Assembly (NCBI RefSeq): GCF_964030845.1
Contig: NZ_OZ034983.1
Span: forward strand, 310,001 to 374,000
Source of the DNA: Candidatus Fukatsuia endosymbiont of Tuberolachnus salignus
Lineage (GTDB): Bacteria; Pseudomonadota; Gammaproteobacteria; Enterobacterales; Enterobacteriaceae
Length of the DNA: 64,000 nt
Reading direction: 5' to 3'
Below, in pieces: positions 17,326 through 25,943 of this stretch. Within the stretch, counting starts at the first letter, position 1; every line of letters starts with the position of its first letter. The notes below the pieces were generated by a model. The model worked only from the letters and a program-made list of their open reading frames with translations, was not told the origin of the DNA and did not search any database. A program made the position numbers and the translations under genes.

Positions 17326-18870
17326 TTAGCCCGTCAAAAAAAAATTAAAAGCAGGATTGTCCGTTTCATCATTGCAGTGGTAGCCTAACTTTGTTAGATG
17401 CTGTTTAAATTCTGCTTCTACTGTAGCCAGTTCAAAAGCGGCTAGCACTCTGCCACAGTCAGTACCGTGGCCACGATAATGAAACAAAGAAATATTCCAG
17501 CAGGTACCCAGGGTTTGTAGAAACCTCAATAAGGCACCAGGTGATTCAGGAAATTCAAAACTGAATAATTTTTCATTTAACGATTTGGAAGGTCGCCCGC
17601 CAACCATATAACGAATGTGTAATTTAGCCATCTCATTGTCAGAGAGATCCGCTACCTGATAACCCTCTATTTGTAATGTAGCAATGATCTCTGCCCGTTC
17701 GATATCGCCACCTGTTAAACGTACGCCAACAAAAATGCGCTCGTTATTAGCATCTGCATAGCGATAATTGAATTCAGTGACTGAACGCCCGCCCAACGAT
17801 TGGCAAAAACGGAGAAAACTGCCTTTTTCTTCGGGAATAGTGACTGCTAGCAGCGCTTCTCGTTGTTCACCGAGTTCGCAGCGTTCAGAGACATAACGCA
17901 AGTCGTGGAAATTGACATTGGCTCCTGAAAGAATGTGTATGAGTCTTTCCCCTTGGATCTGTTTTTCTTGAACGTATTTTTTCAGACCGGCTAGCGCCAA
18001 AGCGCCAGAAGGTTCGGCGATGGCGCGTACATCTTCAAACAAATCCTTGACTGCCGCACAGATAGCATCGCTATCAACGGTAATCACGTCGTCTAGATAA
18101 TCGTGACATAAACGGAAAGTTTCATCACCAATGCGGCGTACGGCAACCCCTTCGGCAAACAAACCTACCCTGGTGAGATCAACCGGGTTGCCTGCCGTCA
18201 ATGCAGCACACAGGCAGGCGGAATCCTGTGCTTCGACACCAATGACTTTGATATTTGGCATCAATTGTTTGATGAGTACCGCCACCCCTGCAGCCAAGCC
18301 CCCACCACCAATCGGGACAAAAATTCGATCCAAAAGGATATCTTGTTGTAATAATTCCAGTGCCAGCGTGCCTTGTCCTGCTATCACCGCTGGATGATCA
18401 AAGGGTGGCACAAAGGTGTAACCCTCTTGCTGTGCCAATTCGATGGCTTTTTCTTTTGCTTCATCAAAATTATTGCCAAATAACAGTATTTTTCCGCCGA
18501 AATTACGTACGGCATCCACTTTAATTGCCGCTGTCGCTAACGGCATAACGATTAATGCATTAATGCCCAGTTTGGTTGCCGCAAGAGCGACTCCCTGAGC
18601 GTGATTGCCAGCAGAAGCCGTGATCACACCGCAGACTCTTTGATCAGAGGTGAGCGCTTTCATCATGGTGTAAGCACCACGCAGCTTAAAGCTATGTCCT
18701 GGTTGCTGATCCTCACGTTTGACTAAAATAGTATTTGCCAAACGACTGGATATTTTATCCATTATTTGTAACGGAGTGACCTTTGCTACTTCATATACCG
18801 GTGCACTTAGGATTGCACGTAGATATTCTGCATCGCAGGGCGTAGCAGAGAGAGGTTGTGATGCTGCCAT
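17326..18870 (-). CDS. ilvA: IlvA, biosynthetic threonine deaminase
   Basis: This PLP enzyme converts threonine to 2-oxobutanoate, the first step of isoleucine synthesis. The Lys that binds PLP is in PGHSFKLRGAY. The glycine loop is VPIGGGGLAAGV. Two ACT-like regulatory repeats occupy the C-terminal third (about residues 325-510), as expected for an Ile-inhibited enzyme. It has 514 residues as in E. coli and is the last gene of ilvGMEDA, one base after the ilvD stop region. Confidence 0.96.
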   Translation of the reverse strand: MAASQPLSATPCDAEYLRAILSAPVYEVAKVTPLQIMDKISSRLANTILVKREDQQPGHSFKLRGAYTMMKALTSDQRVCGVITASAGNHAQGVALAATKLGINALIVMPLATAAIKVDAVRNFGGKILLFGNNFDEAKEKAIELAQQEGYTFVPPFDHPAVIAGQGTLALELLQQDILLDRIFVPIGGGGLAAGVAVLIKQLMPNIKVIGVEAQDSACLCAALTAGNPVDLTRVGLFAEGVAVRRIGDETFRLCHDYLDDVITVDSDAICAAVKDLFEDVRAIAEPSGALALAGLKKYVQEKQIQGERLIHILSGANVNFHDLRYVSERCELGEQREALLAVTIPEEKGSFLRFCQSLGGRSVTEFNYRYADANNERIFVGVRLTGGDIERAEIIATLQIEGYQVADLSDNEMAKLHIRYMVGGRPSKSLNEKLFSFEFPESPGALLRFLQTLGTCWNISLFHYRGHGTDCGRVLAAFELATVEAEFKQHLTKLGYHCNDETDNPAFNFFLTG

Positions 18871-18871
18871 A

Positions 18872-20725
18872 TTATTTGCTTCCTAATTTACTTTTATCAC
18901 GGACGGCACCTTGATCAGCGCTGGTTGCCAAGAGCGCATAAGCCCGCAACGCGTAAGAAACTTGCCGTTTACGGGTTTGTGGGGTCCATGCACGATCACC
19001 ACGGGCTAACTCAGCACAGTGCCGTGTCAGCAGTTCGCTGTCAGTAATATTCAATTTCATACTGCGTTGCGGGATATTGATAGAGATGATGTCTCCATCC
19101 TGGACTAAACCGATCACGCCACCGCTGGCGGCTTCAGGGGAAACGTGACCAATGGATAAACCTGATGTCCCGCCGGAAAAACGACCATCGGTAATCAAGG
19201 CACAGCTTTTACCTAATCCCATCGATTTTAAATAGGTGGTCGGATAAAGCATTTCTTGCATACCAGGCCCCCCTTTCGGTCCCTCGTAGCGGATCACTAC
19301 GACATCACCGGCCATCACTTGACCGCTTAAAATGGCGGTAACCGCGTCGTCTTGGCTTTCATATACTTTGGCGACGCCCCTGAAAATTAAATTATCCTGA
19401 TCCACCCCTGCGGTTTTTACGATACAGCCGTCGGCAGCGATATTGCCGTATAACACCGCTAAACCGCCATCCTGACTGTATGCATGCTGGTGGTCACGGA
19501 TACACCCTTGCTGACGATCGATATCTAATGAGGGATAGCGGCACTGCTGTGAAAACGCTTTGGTAGTGCGGATCCCTGCCGGACCCGCGGCATACATTTT
19601 TTTAACTTTATCATCATGGGTGAGTATCACATCATAGGCCGTCAGTGTTTGCAGCAGATTCAGACCCAACACATTGTTAACGTCCGTATTCAGTAAGCCT
19701 GCACGATAAAGTTCGCCCAAAATAGCCATGACTCCACCGGCGCGATGTACATCCTCCATATGATATTTTGCGCTGCTAGGTGCCACCTTGCACAGATGAG
19801 GGACTTTACGTGATAGACGATCAATATCTTCCATGGTGAAATCAATCTCACCTTCCTGCGCGGCAGCCAGCAAATGCAACACTGTATTGGTAGAGCCACC
19901 CATTGCAATATCCAGTGTCATCGCATTTTCAAACGCGGCTTTATTGGCGATACTACGTGGCAGTGCCCCGTCGTCATCTCCTTCATAATGGCGTCGAGTC
20001 AAAGTAACAATATGTTGACCGGCAGCAAGAAATAATTCTTTACGATCGGCATGTGTTGCTAGTAGAGAACCATTCCCTGGCAACGCCAAGCCTAGCGCTT
20101 CATTGAGGCAATTCATCGAATTAGCGGTAAACATGCCAGAACAGGAACCACAGGTCGGGCAAGCGGAACGTTCAATTTGTGCGCTCTCTTGATCACTGAC
20201 TGTGGGATTGGCACCCTGGATCATCGCATCCACTAAATCAAGCTTGATAATTTGATCCGATAATTTCGTTTTACCGGCTTCCATTGGTCCACCGGAAACA
20301 AAAATAACCGGAATATTGAGCCGTAAAGCGGCCATCAGCATACCGGGGGTAATTTTGTCACAATTGGAAATGCAGACCATTGCATCAGCGCAATGTGCAT
20401 TGACCATATATTCTACTGAATCGGCAATTAATTCGCGTGAAGGCAGTGAATACAACATGCCGCCGTGGCCCATGGCAATACCATCGTCCACAGCAATGGT
20501 ATTGAACTCTTTTGCAACACCACCGCAGGCTTCAATTTGTTCGGCGACCAATTTACCCAAATTACGCAAATGCACATGCCCAGGTACAAATTGGGTAAAA
20601 GAGTTTACGACGGCAATAATCGGTTTGCCGAAGTCTTCATCAGTCATACCGGTAGCGCGCCACAGCGCTCGCGCGCCCGCCATATTGCGACCGTGGGTAG
20701 TGGTATGGGAACGGTATTTAGGCAT
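18872..20725 (-). CDS. ilvD: IlvD, dihydroxy-acid dehydratase
   Basis: IlvD is an iron-sulfur enzyme that dehydrates 2,3-dihydroxy acids to 2-oxo acids in valine and isoleucine synthesis. Cluster cysteines appear in SNCDKITPGML and CPTCGSCSGMFTANSM. The C-terminal signature GRFSGGTSGLSIGHVSPEA is intact. It has 617 residues (E. coli 616). Its ATG overlaps the shifted ilvE stop by one base (TAATG), which creates tight coupling that is not usual in this operon. Confidence 0.96.
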   Translation of the reverse strand: MPKYRSHTTTHGRNMAGARALWRATGMTDEDFGKPIIAVVNSFTQFVPGHVHLRNLGKLVAEQIEACGGVAKEFNTIAVDDGIAMGHGGMLYSLPSRELIADSVEYMVNAHCADAMVCISNCDKITPGMLMAALRLNIPVIFVSGGPMEAGKTKLSDQIIKLDLVDAMIQGANPTVSDQESAQIERSACPTCGSCSGMFTANSMNCLNEALGLALPGNGSLLATHADRKELFLAAGQHIVTLTRRHYEGDDDGALPRSIANKAAFENAMTLDIAMGGSTNTVLHLLAAAQEGEIDFTMEDIDRLSRKVPHLCKVAPSSAKYHMEDVHRAGGVMAILGELYRAGLLNTDVNNVLGLNLLQTLTAYDVILTHDDKVKKMYAAGPAGIRTTKAFSQQCRYPSLDIDRQQGCIRDHQHAYSQDGGLAVLYGNIAADGCIVKTAGVDQDNLIFRGVAKVYESQDDAVTAILSGQVMAGDVVVIRYEGPKGGPGMQEMLYPTTYLKSMGLGKSCALITDGRFSGGTSGLSIGHVSPEAASGGVIGLVQDGDIISINIPQRSMKLNITDSELLTRHCAELARGDRAWTPQTRKRQVSYALRAYALLATSADQGAVRDKSKLGSK

Positions 20726-21756
20726 TATGTTTTACTCTCCTCTGAAGATCTGTTCGAAATCTGTTGTGTTCGCTGATGACGGTTTCGCACAGGTTTTGAG
20801 CACTCGTAAAGATCTCGTGCGAAATTTTCTGTTGGATTGACGGGATCCAACCAGCCCCATTTGTCTTCAGTTTCACCATTAAACAAACCAAAAAATGCCT
20901 GTTGGATCCGTTTGGTGATGCAGCCACATCTACCGCTACCAATTTGAATACCATCCACACTGCGTACCGGTGTGATTTCTGCCGCGGTACCGGACATAAA
21001 AATTTCATCTGCCAAGTAAAGTGACTCGCGGGATAACACCTGTTCACGCACTTCCAGCCCACTGTTTTTAGCCAATGTGATAATCGCATCAAGGGTGATA
21101 CCTGGCAGCGCCGCAGAGGTCGAGGGGGGTGTAAAGATCACCCCGTTTTTTACTTCAAACAGGTTTTCACCTGCTCCTTCAGAGAGATAGCCATGCACAT
21201 CTAACGCAATCCCTTCTTGATAGCCGTGGCGACGTGCTTCGCTACTCACCAATAAAGAAGAAAGATAATTACCCGCGGCTTTCGCGGTGGTGGGGATGGT
21301 ATTAGGTGCCATCCTGTGCCAAGAGGAAACCATTGCATCAATCCCTTCTTCGAGTGCTTCCTTGCCCAAATAGGCACCCCAAGGAAAAGCGGCAATAATC
21401 ACATCTGTTTCGTAATTTTCTGGTGGATTGACACCCATTCCGACATCACCGATAAACACCAATGGACGAAGATAAGCACAGGTCAATTTATTTTTACGTA
21501 AGGTTTGTCGGCTGGCAGCCATTAATTCATCAACGGATTCTGTGATGGGCATGCGATAAATCTTGGCCGAATCATGTAAACGTTGCATGTGTTCACGGTG
21601 ACGAAAGATGACGGCACCCTTGTAAGATTCATAACAGCGCAGGCCTTCGAAAACCGAGGTACCATAATGCAGTGCATGTGACATCACATGAATTTTTGCC
21701 TCTGCCCAGGGCACCATCTCACCGTTGAACCAAATATAATCTGCTTTTTTTGTCAT
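20725..21756 (-). CDS. ilvE: IlvE, branched-chain aminotransferase with repeat-derived C-terminal tail
   Basis: IlvE is the PLP transaminase for Val, Ile and Leu synthesis. The body matches E. coli IlvE (309 aa): SHALHYGTSVFEGLRCY, the PLP region TIPTTAKAAGNYLSSLL, and ADEIFMSGTAAEITPVRSVD. At GWLDPVNP, where E. coli IlvE ends, the frame continues for about 34 residues (RDLYECSKPVRNRHQRTQQI and on) through a MITE fragment and ends at the ilvD start. The tail is polar and has no known function. Confidence 0.95.
   Translation of the reverse strand: MTKKADYIWFNGEMVPWAEAKIHVMSHALHYGTSVFEGLRCYESYKGAVIFRHREHMQRLHDSAKIYRMPITESVDELMAASRQTLRKNKLTCAYLRPLVFIGDVGMGVNPPENYETDVIIAAFPWGAYLGKEALEEGIDAMVSSWHRMAPNTIPTTAKAAGNYLSSLLVSSEARRHGYQEGIALDVHGYLSEGAGENLFEVKNGVIFTPPSTSAALPGITLDAIITLAKNSGLEVREQVLSRESLYLADEIFMSGTAAEITPVRSVDGIQIGSGRCGCITKRIQQAFFGLFNGETEDKWGWLDPVNPTENFARDLYECSKPVRNRHQRTQQISNRSSEESKT
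20737..20830. repeat. MITE fragment forming the ilvE 3' end
   Basis: AGATCTGTTCGAAATCTGTTGTGTTCGCTGATG matches the second tip type and adjacent body of the MITE family (compare 29200). An inverted partial tip, AAGATCTCGTGCGAAATTT, lies at about 20810-20828. The copy is translated as the C-terminal tail of IlvE. Confidence 0.6.
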
Positions 21757-21873
21757 CTTACTTTTTCCTCTGAGTGATCATGCAGGAGTTTGTATAACAG
21801 AAGTTGTATAATTTGAATGTATTAATTATGGTTAATATATTGATATTAAATATGTTCAATAAAAGTGATCATG

Positions 21874-22143
21874 TTATGTCGCCTTTGCTACATCGGTAGT
21901 TGTCCTGTACGTGGGTTGCACGATCTCAACATGGGTGACATCCATTAATTTATTGAGCTGAGAAGAAAGTAAATCGACTGGGCGTTGGCTGGCAACGGTC
22001 AGTTCAATATTAATATTGCTATTTGTCATCGACATCATATTCATTGTGTGAATACAAAAGCCACGATGACGTACTACGCGCAAAACACGCTCTATTATTT
22101 CAGGACGAAAGCGGGTTTTGATTGAAATCTGATGTTGTCTCAT
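21874..22143 (-). CDS. ilvM: IlvM, regulatory subunit of acetolactate synthase II
   Basis: This small ACT-domain subunit (89 aa, E. coli 87) of acetolactate synthase II pairs with IlvG for activity. The sequence starts MRQHQISIKTRFRPEIIERV and keeps the ACT pattern ending THVEIVQPTYR. Its ATG overlaps the ilvG stop by four bases. Confidence 0.94.
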   Translation of the reverse strand: MRQHQISIKTRFRPEIIERVLRVVRHRGFCIHTMNMMSMTNSNINIELTVASQRPVDLLSSQLNKLMDVTHVEIVQPTYRTTTDVAKAT

Positions 22144-23789
22144 GATTTTACATCCTCCATCATGGTGGCATTACATGCCCCTGGCGGAACCAGTGGCCAA
22201 ACGTTTTCGTGTTCATCGATACAAACTTGCAGCAGGTAGGGGCCTTCACTGGCAAATAATGTTGCCAAAGCGGCCTCAACCTGATCCTTACGGGTAATAC
22301 ACTGACCGGGGATATCGAAGGCGCTAGCCAGAGTGATAAAATCGGGATTGTCTGACAAATTGGTTTCGCTATAGCGTGCCTCAAAAAACAGTTGCTGCCA
22401 CTGACGAACCATCCCCAAACGCTGGTTATCCAATAAAACAATTTTTAGCGGTAATTGTTTACGTTTTATCGTCCCTAATTCCTGTACGTTCATCATAAAA
22501 GAGCCATCACCGGTTACACAGATCACCTGATCTTCAGGGCGCGCCATCTGAGCGCCTACGGCTGCGGGAATACCAAACCCCATAGTGCCTAGCCCGCTCG
22601 AGGTAATAAAATTTTCCGGACAGCTAAAGGACATATGTTGTGCTGCCCACATCTGATGTTGACCAACATCTGTTGTCACAATGGTGGAAGCCGTTTTGCG
22701 TTCGGAAATCTGTTTCAATAACAGCGGCGCGTAAATGGCTTGACCAGGATGATCATAACGGCAGAAATATTGCTGTTTTAATGCCAGGACTTCTGCACAC
22801 CATTTTTCGATCGGCAAGGCTTGTTGCAAGGATGGCAGCAAGGTTTTTAGGTCGCCTTGCAACGTCACGTGCGCTCGTCGTAATTTATTTAACTCTGCGG
22901 GGTCGATATCCATGTGAATGACTTTTGCTAAGGGCGCGAACTGATCCAGCTTACCGGTCACACGATCATCAAAACGAGCACCCACCGCCATCAACAAATC
23001 ACATTGCTGTACTGCTAAGTTTGCCGCTTTAGTGCCATGCATACCTAACATCCCCAGATAACAGGGATGATTGTTGTCGGCGGCACCTAATCCTTTTAGC
23101 GTGACTACCGTGGGAATATGCGTTTGGGCAATAAAATTGCGCAATGCTGTGACCGCTTGAGCCATGCCTACACCGCCACCAACGTACAATATTGGTTTTT
23201 TAGCGGTGGCTAACAGGGCGTCAGCTTGCTGTAACTGCGCATCAGCATCGATAAAATGGGCTTTCGTTGCGAGCGGATAAGAGATAAATTCACCACAGGC
23301 GAGCTGAATATTTTTGGGGAGATCGATTAAAACCGGTCCAGGACGTCCACTGTTAGCGATGGCAAAGGCTTCAGCCATGATCTGCGGCAAGGCTTCCAGT
23401 GATTCAACCAAAAAACTGTGTTTGGTACAGGACAGTGATAAACCCAGCATATCAATTTCTTGAAAGGCATCAGTACCGATAGCGGCAGAGCTGACTTGTC
23501 CGGTAATGGCAATGATCGGCACTGAATCTAACAAAGCATCCGCCAGACCTGTGACCAGATTGGTGGCGCTAGGACCGGAGGTCGCAATACAGACACCCAC
23601 TTTACCGCTGGTACGTGCATAACCGATAGCCGCTATCACTGCGCCTTGCTCATGTCGACACAGCAGATGTTCAACACCTCCGTCATACAGAGCATCGTAG
23701 AGTGGCATGATTGCGCCACCGGGATAACCGAATACTGTATCAACACCCTGTTGATGTAACTCTTGAACGACAAATTGCGCACCATTCAT
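22140..23789 (-). CDS. ilvG: IlvG, acetolactate synthase II large subunit
   Basis: This ThDP/FAD enzyme condenses pyruvate with pyruvate or 2-oxobutanoate in branched-chain amino acid synthesis. The catalytic Glu region GYPGGAIMPLYD...HEQGAV, FAD region and ThDP-Mg motif GDGSFMMNVQELGTIKRKQL are visible. At 549 residues it is full length, unlike the frameshifted ilvG of E. coli K-12. It heads the structural genes after the ilvL leader and attenuator, so the symbiont looks able to make branched-chain amino acids. Confidence 0.96.
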   Translation of the reverse strand: MNGAQFVVQELHQQGVDTVFGYPGGAIMPLYDALYDGGVEHLLCRHEQGAVIAAIGYARTSGKVGVCIATSGPSATNLVTGLADALLDSVPIIAITGQVSSAAIGTDAFQEIDMLGLSLSCTKHSFLVESLEALPQIMAEAFAIANSGRPGPVLIDLPKNIQLACGEFISYPLATKAHFIDADAQLQQADALLATAKKPILYVGGGVGMAQAVTALRNFIAQTHIPTVVTLKGLGAADNNHPCYLGMLGMHGTKAANLAVQQCDLLMAVGARFDDRVTGKLDQFAPLAKVIHMDIDPAELNKLRRAHVTLQGDLKTLLPSLQQALPIEKWCAEVLALKQQYFCRYDHPGQAIYAPLLLKQISERKTASTIVTTDVGQHQMWAAQHMSFSCPENFITSSGLGTMGFGIPAAVGAQMARPEDQVICVTGDGSFMMNVQELGTIKRKQLPLKIVLLDNQRLGMVRQWQQLFFEARYSETNLSDNPDFITLASAFDIPGQCITRKDQVEAALATLFASEGPYLLQVCIDEHENVWPLVPPGACNATMMEDVKS

Positions 23790-23872
23790 AGTTATTTTCC
23801 TTTGTTTTTACGAGGAAAACGGTATTTTGTTCTGTTGTTCATGCTATGTTCCTCGCATTTTTAATGACCAAT

Positions 23873-23908
23873 AAAAAACCCCCGAACCTTTCGGTGCGGG
23901 GGTTTTTT
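23873..23908 (-). terminator. ilv operon attenuator
   Basis: On the minus strand a stem CCCCCGCACCGAAAGGTTCGGGGG (written here as 5'-CCCCCG / CGGGGG arms with a short loop) is followed by TTTTTT. It lies about 20 bp after the ilvL stop and 85 bp before ilvG, the position of the attenuator in enterobacteria. Confidence 0.9.
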
Positions 23909-23927
23909 GAGATTCTGGCTTTTTTTT

Positions 23928-24026
23928 CTAAGCCCTTCGTCTTCCAAATGCAACCCCGCACGGTGGGATAAGAATCACCACCACGCTAATGAGGAGTAGG
24001 TTAATCACTTGGAAAGTTGTTTTCAT
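23928..24026 (-). CDS. ilvL: IlvL leader peptide of the ilvGMEDA operon
   Basis: This 32-residue frame from the ATG at 24024-24026 has a run of regulatory codons: LLLI at residues 10-13, then VVVILI at 15-20, then PPCG. The length and pattern are those of E. coli IlvL (32 aa; VISVVVIIIPPCG). Ribosome stalling at Leu, Val or Ile codons when charged tRNA is scarce lets the downstream RNA avoid the attenuator. A second ATG directly upstream (24027-24029) could serve instead. The promoter is presumably in the AT-rich 24040-24110 region, but I could not settle the boxes. Confidence 0.93.
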   Translation of the reverse strand: MKTTFQVINLLLISVVVILIPPCGVAFGRRRA

Positions 24027-24249
24027 CATTGAGTCATCTATTGTCTTTTGTCGAATTGAGTACATACAGAGTTATCATAGCTATATGATTTATGGCAACA
24101 TTTTTTTTCATTTATTATTCTTTCGATGGGCACTGTCATGCTACAAATCATGTTAATTATCAAAAAGTAATAGCTAATTTTTCCTAATCAGTTTTTTTTG
24201 CATTTCTTCCGATGTCTTTACCCTCGGTGAGGGATTTCGAGGTAATCTT

Positions 24250-24296
24250 CATACCATTGGTTACGGTTTTGCAAGAAATTTCGAGCCGGTTCTAAT
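24250..24296. repeat. MITE end fragment after slyX
   Basis: ACGGTTTTGCAAGAAATTTCGAGCCGGTTCTA combines a degenerate first-type tip (GGTTTTGCAAGAA) with a second-type tip (CGAGCCGGTTCT). It lies at the 3' end of slyX and contains its TAG stop. Confidence 0.55.
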
Positions 24297-24510
24297 AGTG
24301 TGGCGGCGGAGTTTCTTCCGCCGCAGAGGCTAACAGTGAAGTCTGTGATGTTTGTAATTTCTCACTCAACAAATGCAAATGCCCCTGCAATTTTGTGATT
24401 GCCATCTGGTGCTCAATCACACTTAGATTGAGTTCTTCAATGGTGGCTTCCTGGAAAGCTAATCTGCTTTCCAGATCTTCAAGCCGTTTCTCGAGGGGAG
24501 ATAGGGGCAT
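24292..24510 (-). CDS. slyX: SlyX family protein
   Basis: This short coiled-coil protein of 72 residues (E. coli SlyX 72) starts MPLSPLEKRLEDLESRLAFQ and ends ETPPPHY, both family marks. The function is unknown. In E. coli it is divergent from fkpA and next to slyD. Here slyD is missing from the neighbourhood, and about 3 kb with two effector-like genes separate slyX from fkpA. Confidence 0.93.
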   Translation of the reverse strand: MPLSPLEKRLEDLESRLAFQEATIEELNLSVIEHQMAITKLQGHLHLLSEKLQTSQTSLLASAAEETPPPHY

Positions 24511-24565
24511 TTGTTGGTCCTTGCATCTTTTGTTTTAAATGGGGCTGAAAATTTGGATCGTATAT

Positions 24566-25654
24566 CTAAGCTTCTTTTTGTGTTGATAATACACTGAGTA
24601 TATTTTGAACCTTCTCAAATATACGATTTAACTCATTTTGAAAGTTACTTATGTCTACTGTTAAAGAGTTGTTAGAGACGATTTCATTTATTTTTGTATG
24701 GAAGTCAGACATGAAATCGGGATTCGTACCATTATCTGATTCATATCTTTTATGTATGCTAGATAAAGTAGATAATTCTTTGATACTGTCAAGTATCTTT
24801 ATGTTTGATATATCTAGATACCATAAATTTGGTGAGTCTTGTGGAGGTATTTCTTTTGAGCATACATTACTTAATTCTTCTATATTTTCTACCAATGCTG
24901 AGGAGTACGTCATTAGGGACCCAATAATTCTTTCACTTCTTGTTGTCCTTAGTTTTTTATCGTTTTGCTCAAGAGGAGGATTCATGTTCAAGAATGCTAT
25001 AATTTCTTCTAAAACTTCGTTTGTATTTTGTTTTATTTGTTCTATCTTAGTAGCGACACTATCAGTAGGGCTAGAATTTTCCATAACAACATTAGGACAC
25101 TCCTGAAGAGTCGAAAGAGTTTGCGGCACTACTATGGGAGTAGTTTGGGAATCTGCGCTAGGCGGACAGTTTTCAAATTCCTGAGTCACTCTTAAATCGC
25201 TCAACTCAAGTACCAGATTGAGTTTCCTCAGTTCATCATTAACCTGCCTCAGTACATTGTCTATTACCCCATTGTCTATTACTCCATTTATGCTAATAGT
25301 TGTACTATATGTATCATAAGTAATAATAATAATATTATTAATCTTATCAATAGTATACTCTACGTGTTCTTTAAAATCGTATGGCAATTTATTGATGAGG
25401 GCAGTTAGTTGTGTAATGAGTTCACTTTGATTTTTTTTATCACTTGGAGTCGCTGAATATTTTTGAGCTTTTAACAAAGTATCTTGTATATCGCTTTCGC
25501 TTATAAATTTGGTAAATATGCTTTTAAGCCATTCAAATAATTCCTTTAAAATATCTATGAATCTATTTGAAGGTGGCTGCTTTTTTTCAGTTTTACATGG
25601 TTCTACAATCAGTTCGGATCCTGATGCTCCTACGGGCATTACTCTCATAGTCAT
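24566..25654 (-). CDS. Putative type III effector-like protein, paralogue of the 25944-27235 gene
   Basis: I do not recognise a named family. From the ATG at 25652-25654 (GGAG six bases upstream; a further ATG at 25660 is too close to it) the protein has 362 polar residues with no signal peptide or membrane span. Residues about 30-125 resemble the N-terminal domain of the next gene: an amphipathic helix (DILKELFEWLKSIFTKF), then LINKLPYDFKEHVEYTIDK against LINSTPYDYKNKFNITVDW. The C-terminal half is helical and Ser/Asn/Glu-rich. The DNA is AT-richer than the flanking operons. The shared N-terminal domain suggests a secreted effector; the C-terminal activity is unknown. Confidence 0.55.
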   Translation of the reverse strand: MTMRVMPVGASGSELIVEPCKTEKKQPPSNRFIDILKELFEWLKSIFTKFISESDIQDTLLKAQKYSATPSDKKNQSELITQLTALINKLPYDFKEHVEYTIDKINNIIIITYDTYSTTISINGVIDNGVIDNVLRQVNDELRKLNLVLELSDLRVTQEFENCPPSADSQTTPIVVPQTLSTLQECPNVVMENSSPTDSVATKIEQIKQNTNEVLEEIIAFLNMNPPLEQNDKKLRTTRSERIIGSLMTYSSALVENIEELSNVCSKEIPPQDSPNLWYLDISNIKILDSIKELSTLSSIHKRYESDNGTNPDFMSDFHTKINEIVSNNSLTVDISNFQNELNRIFEKVQNILSVLSTQKEA

Positions 25655-25893
25655 AACCATCTCCTATTACACAGTTACTTTTTTATCATTTTATCTCATT
25701 CAGTAAGGTGTTTTTATAATTTCATCCAATAAGTTCTTAGATAACCACACTTTTTATTTTTTTTAAACTAAACAAATGTAACTTTTTATTAAAATAAAAA
25801 CGCTGGCTTTTTTGGGTGGTCTGGCTCAGTCAATTAAGCAACTTATTGGAAATGAAATCCTTTTCATTATTGAAAAAATAGTTGTCTCATGCT

Positions 25894-25927
25894 GAGAAAA
25901 ACATCTTTTAATCATGATGTTTTTCTC
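25894..25927 (-). terminator. Stem-loop terminator after the split effector-like gene
   Basis: A perfect 12-bp stem GAGAAAAACATC / GATGTTTTTCTC with a 10-base loop lies 17 bp after the stop of the minus-strand gene ending at 25944. Its T-rich arm would suit termination in either direction. Confidence 0.75.
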
Positions 25928-25943
25928 TAACTAGTTATTTAAT

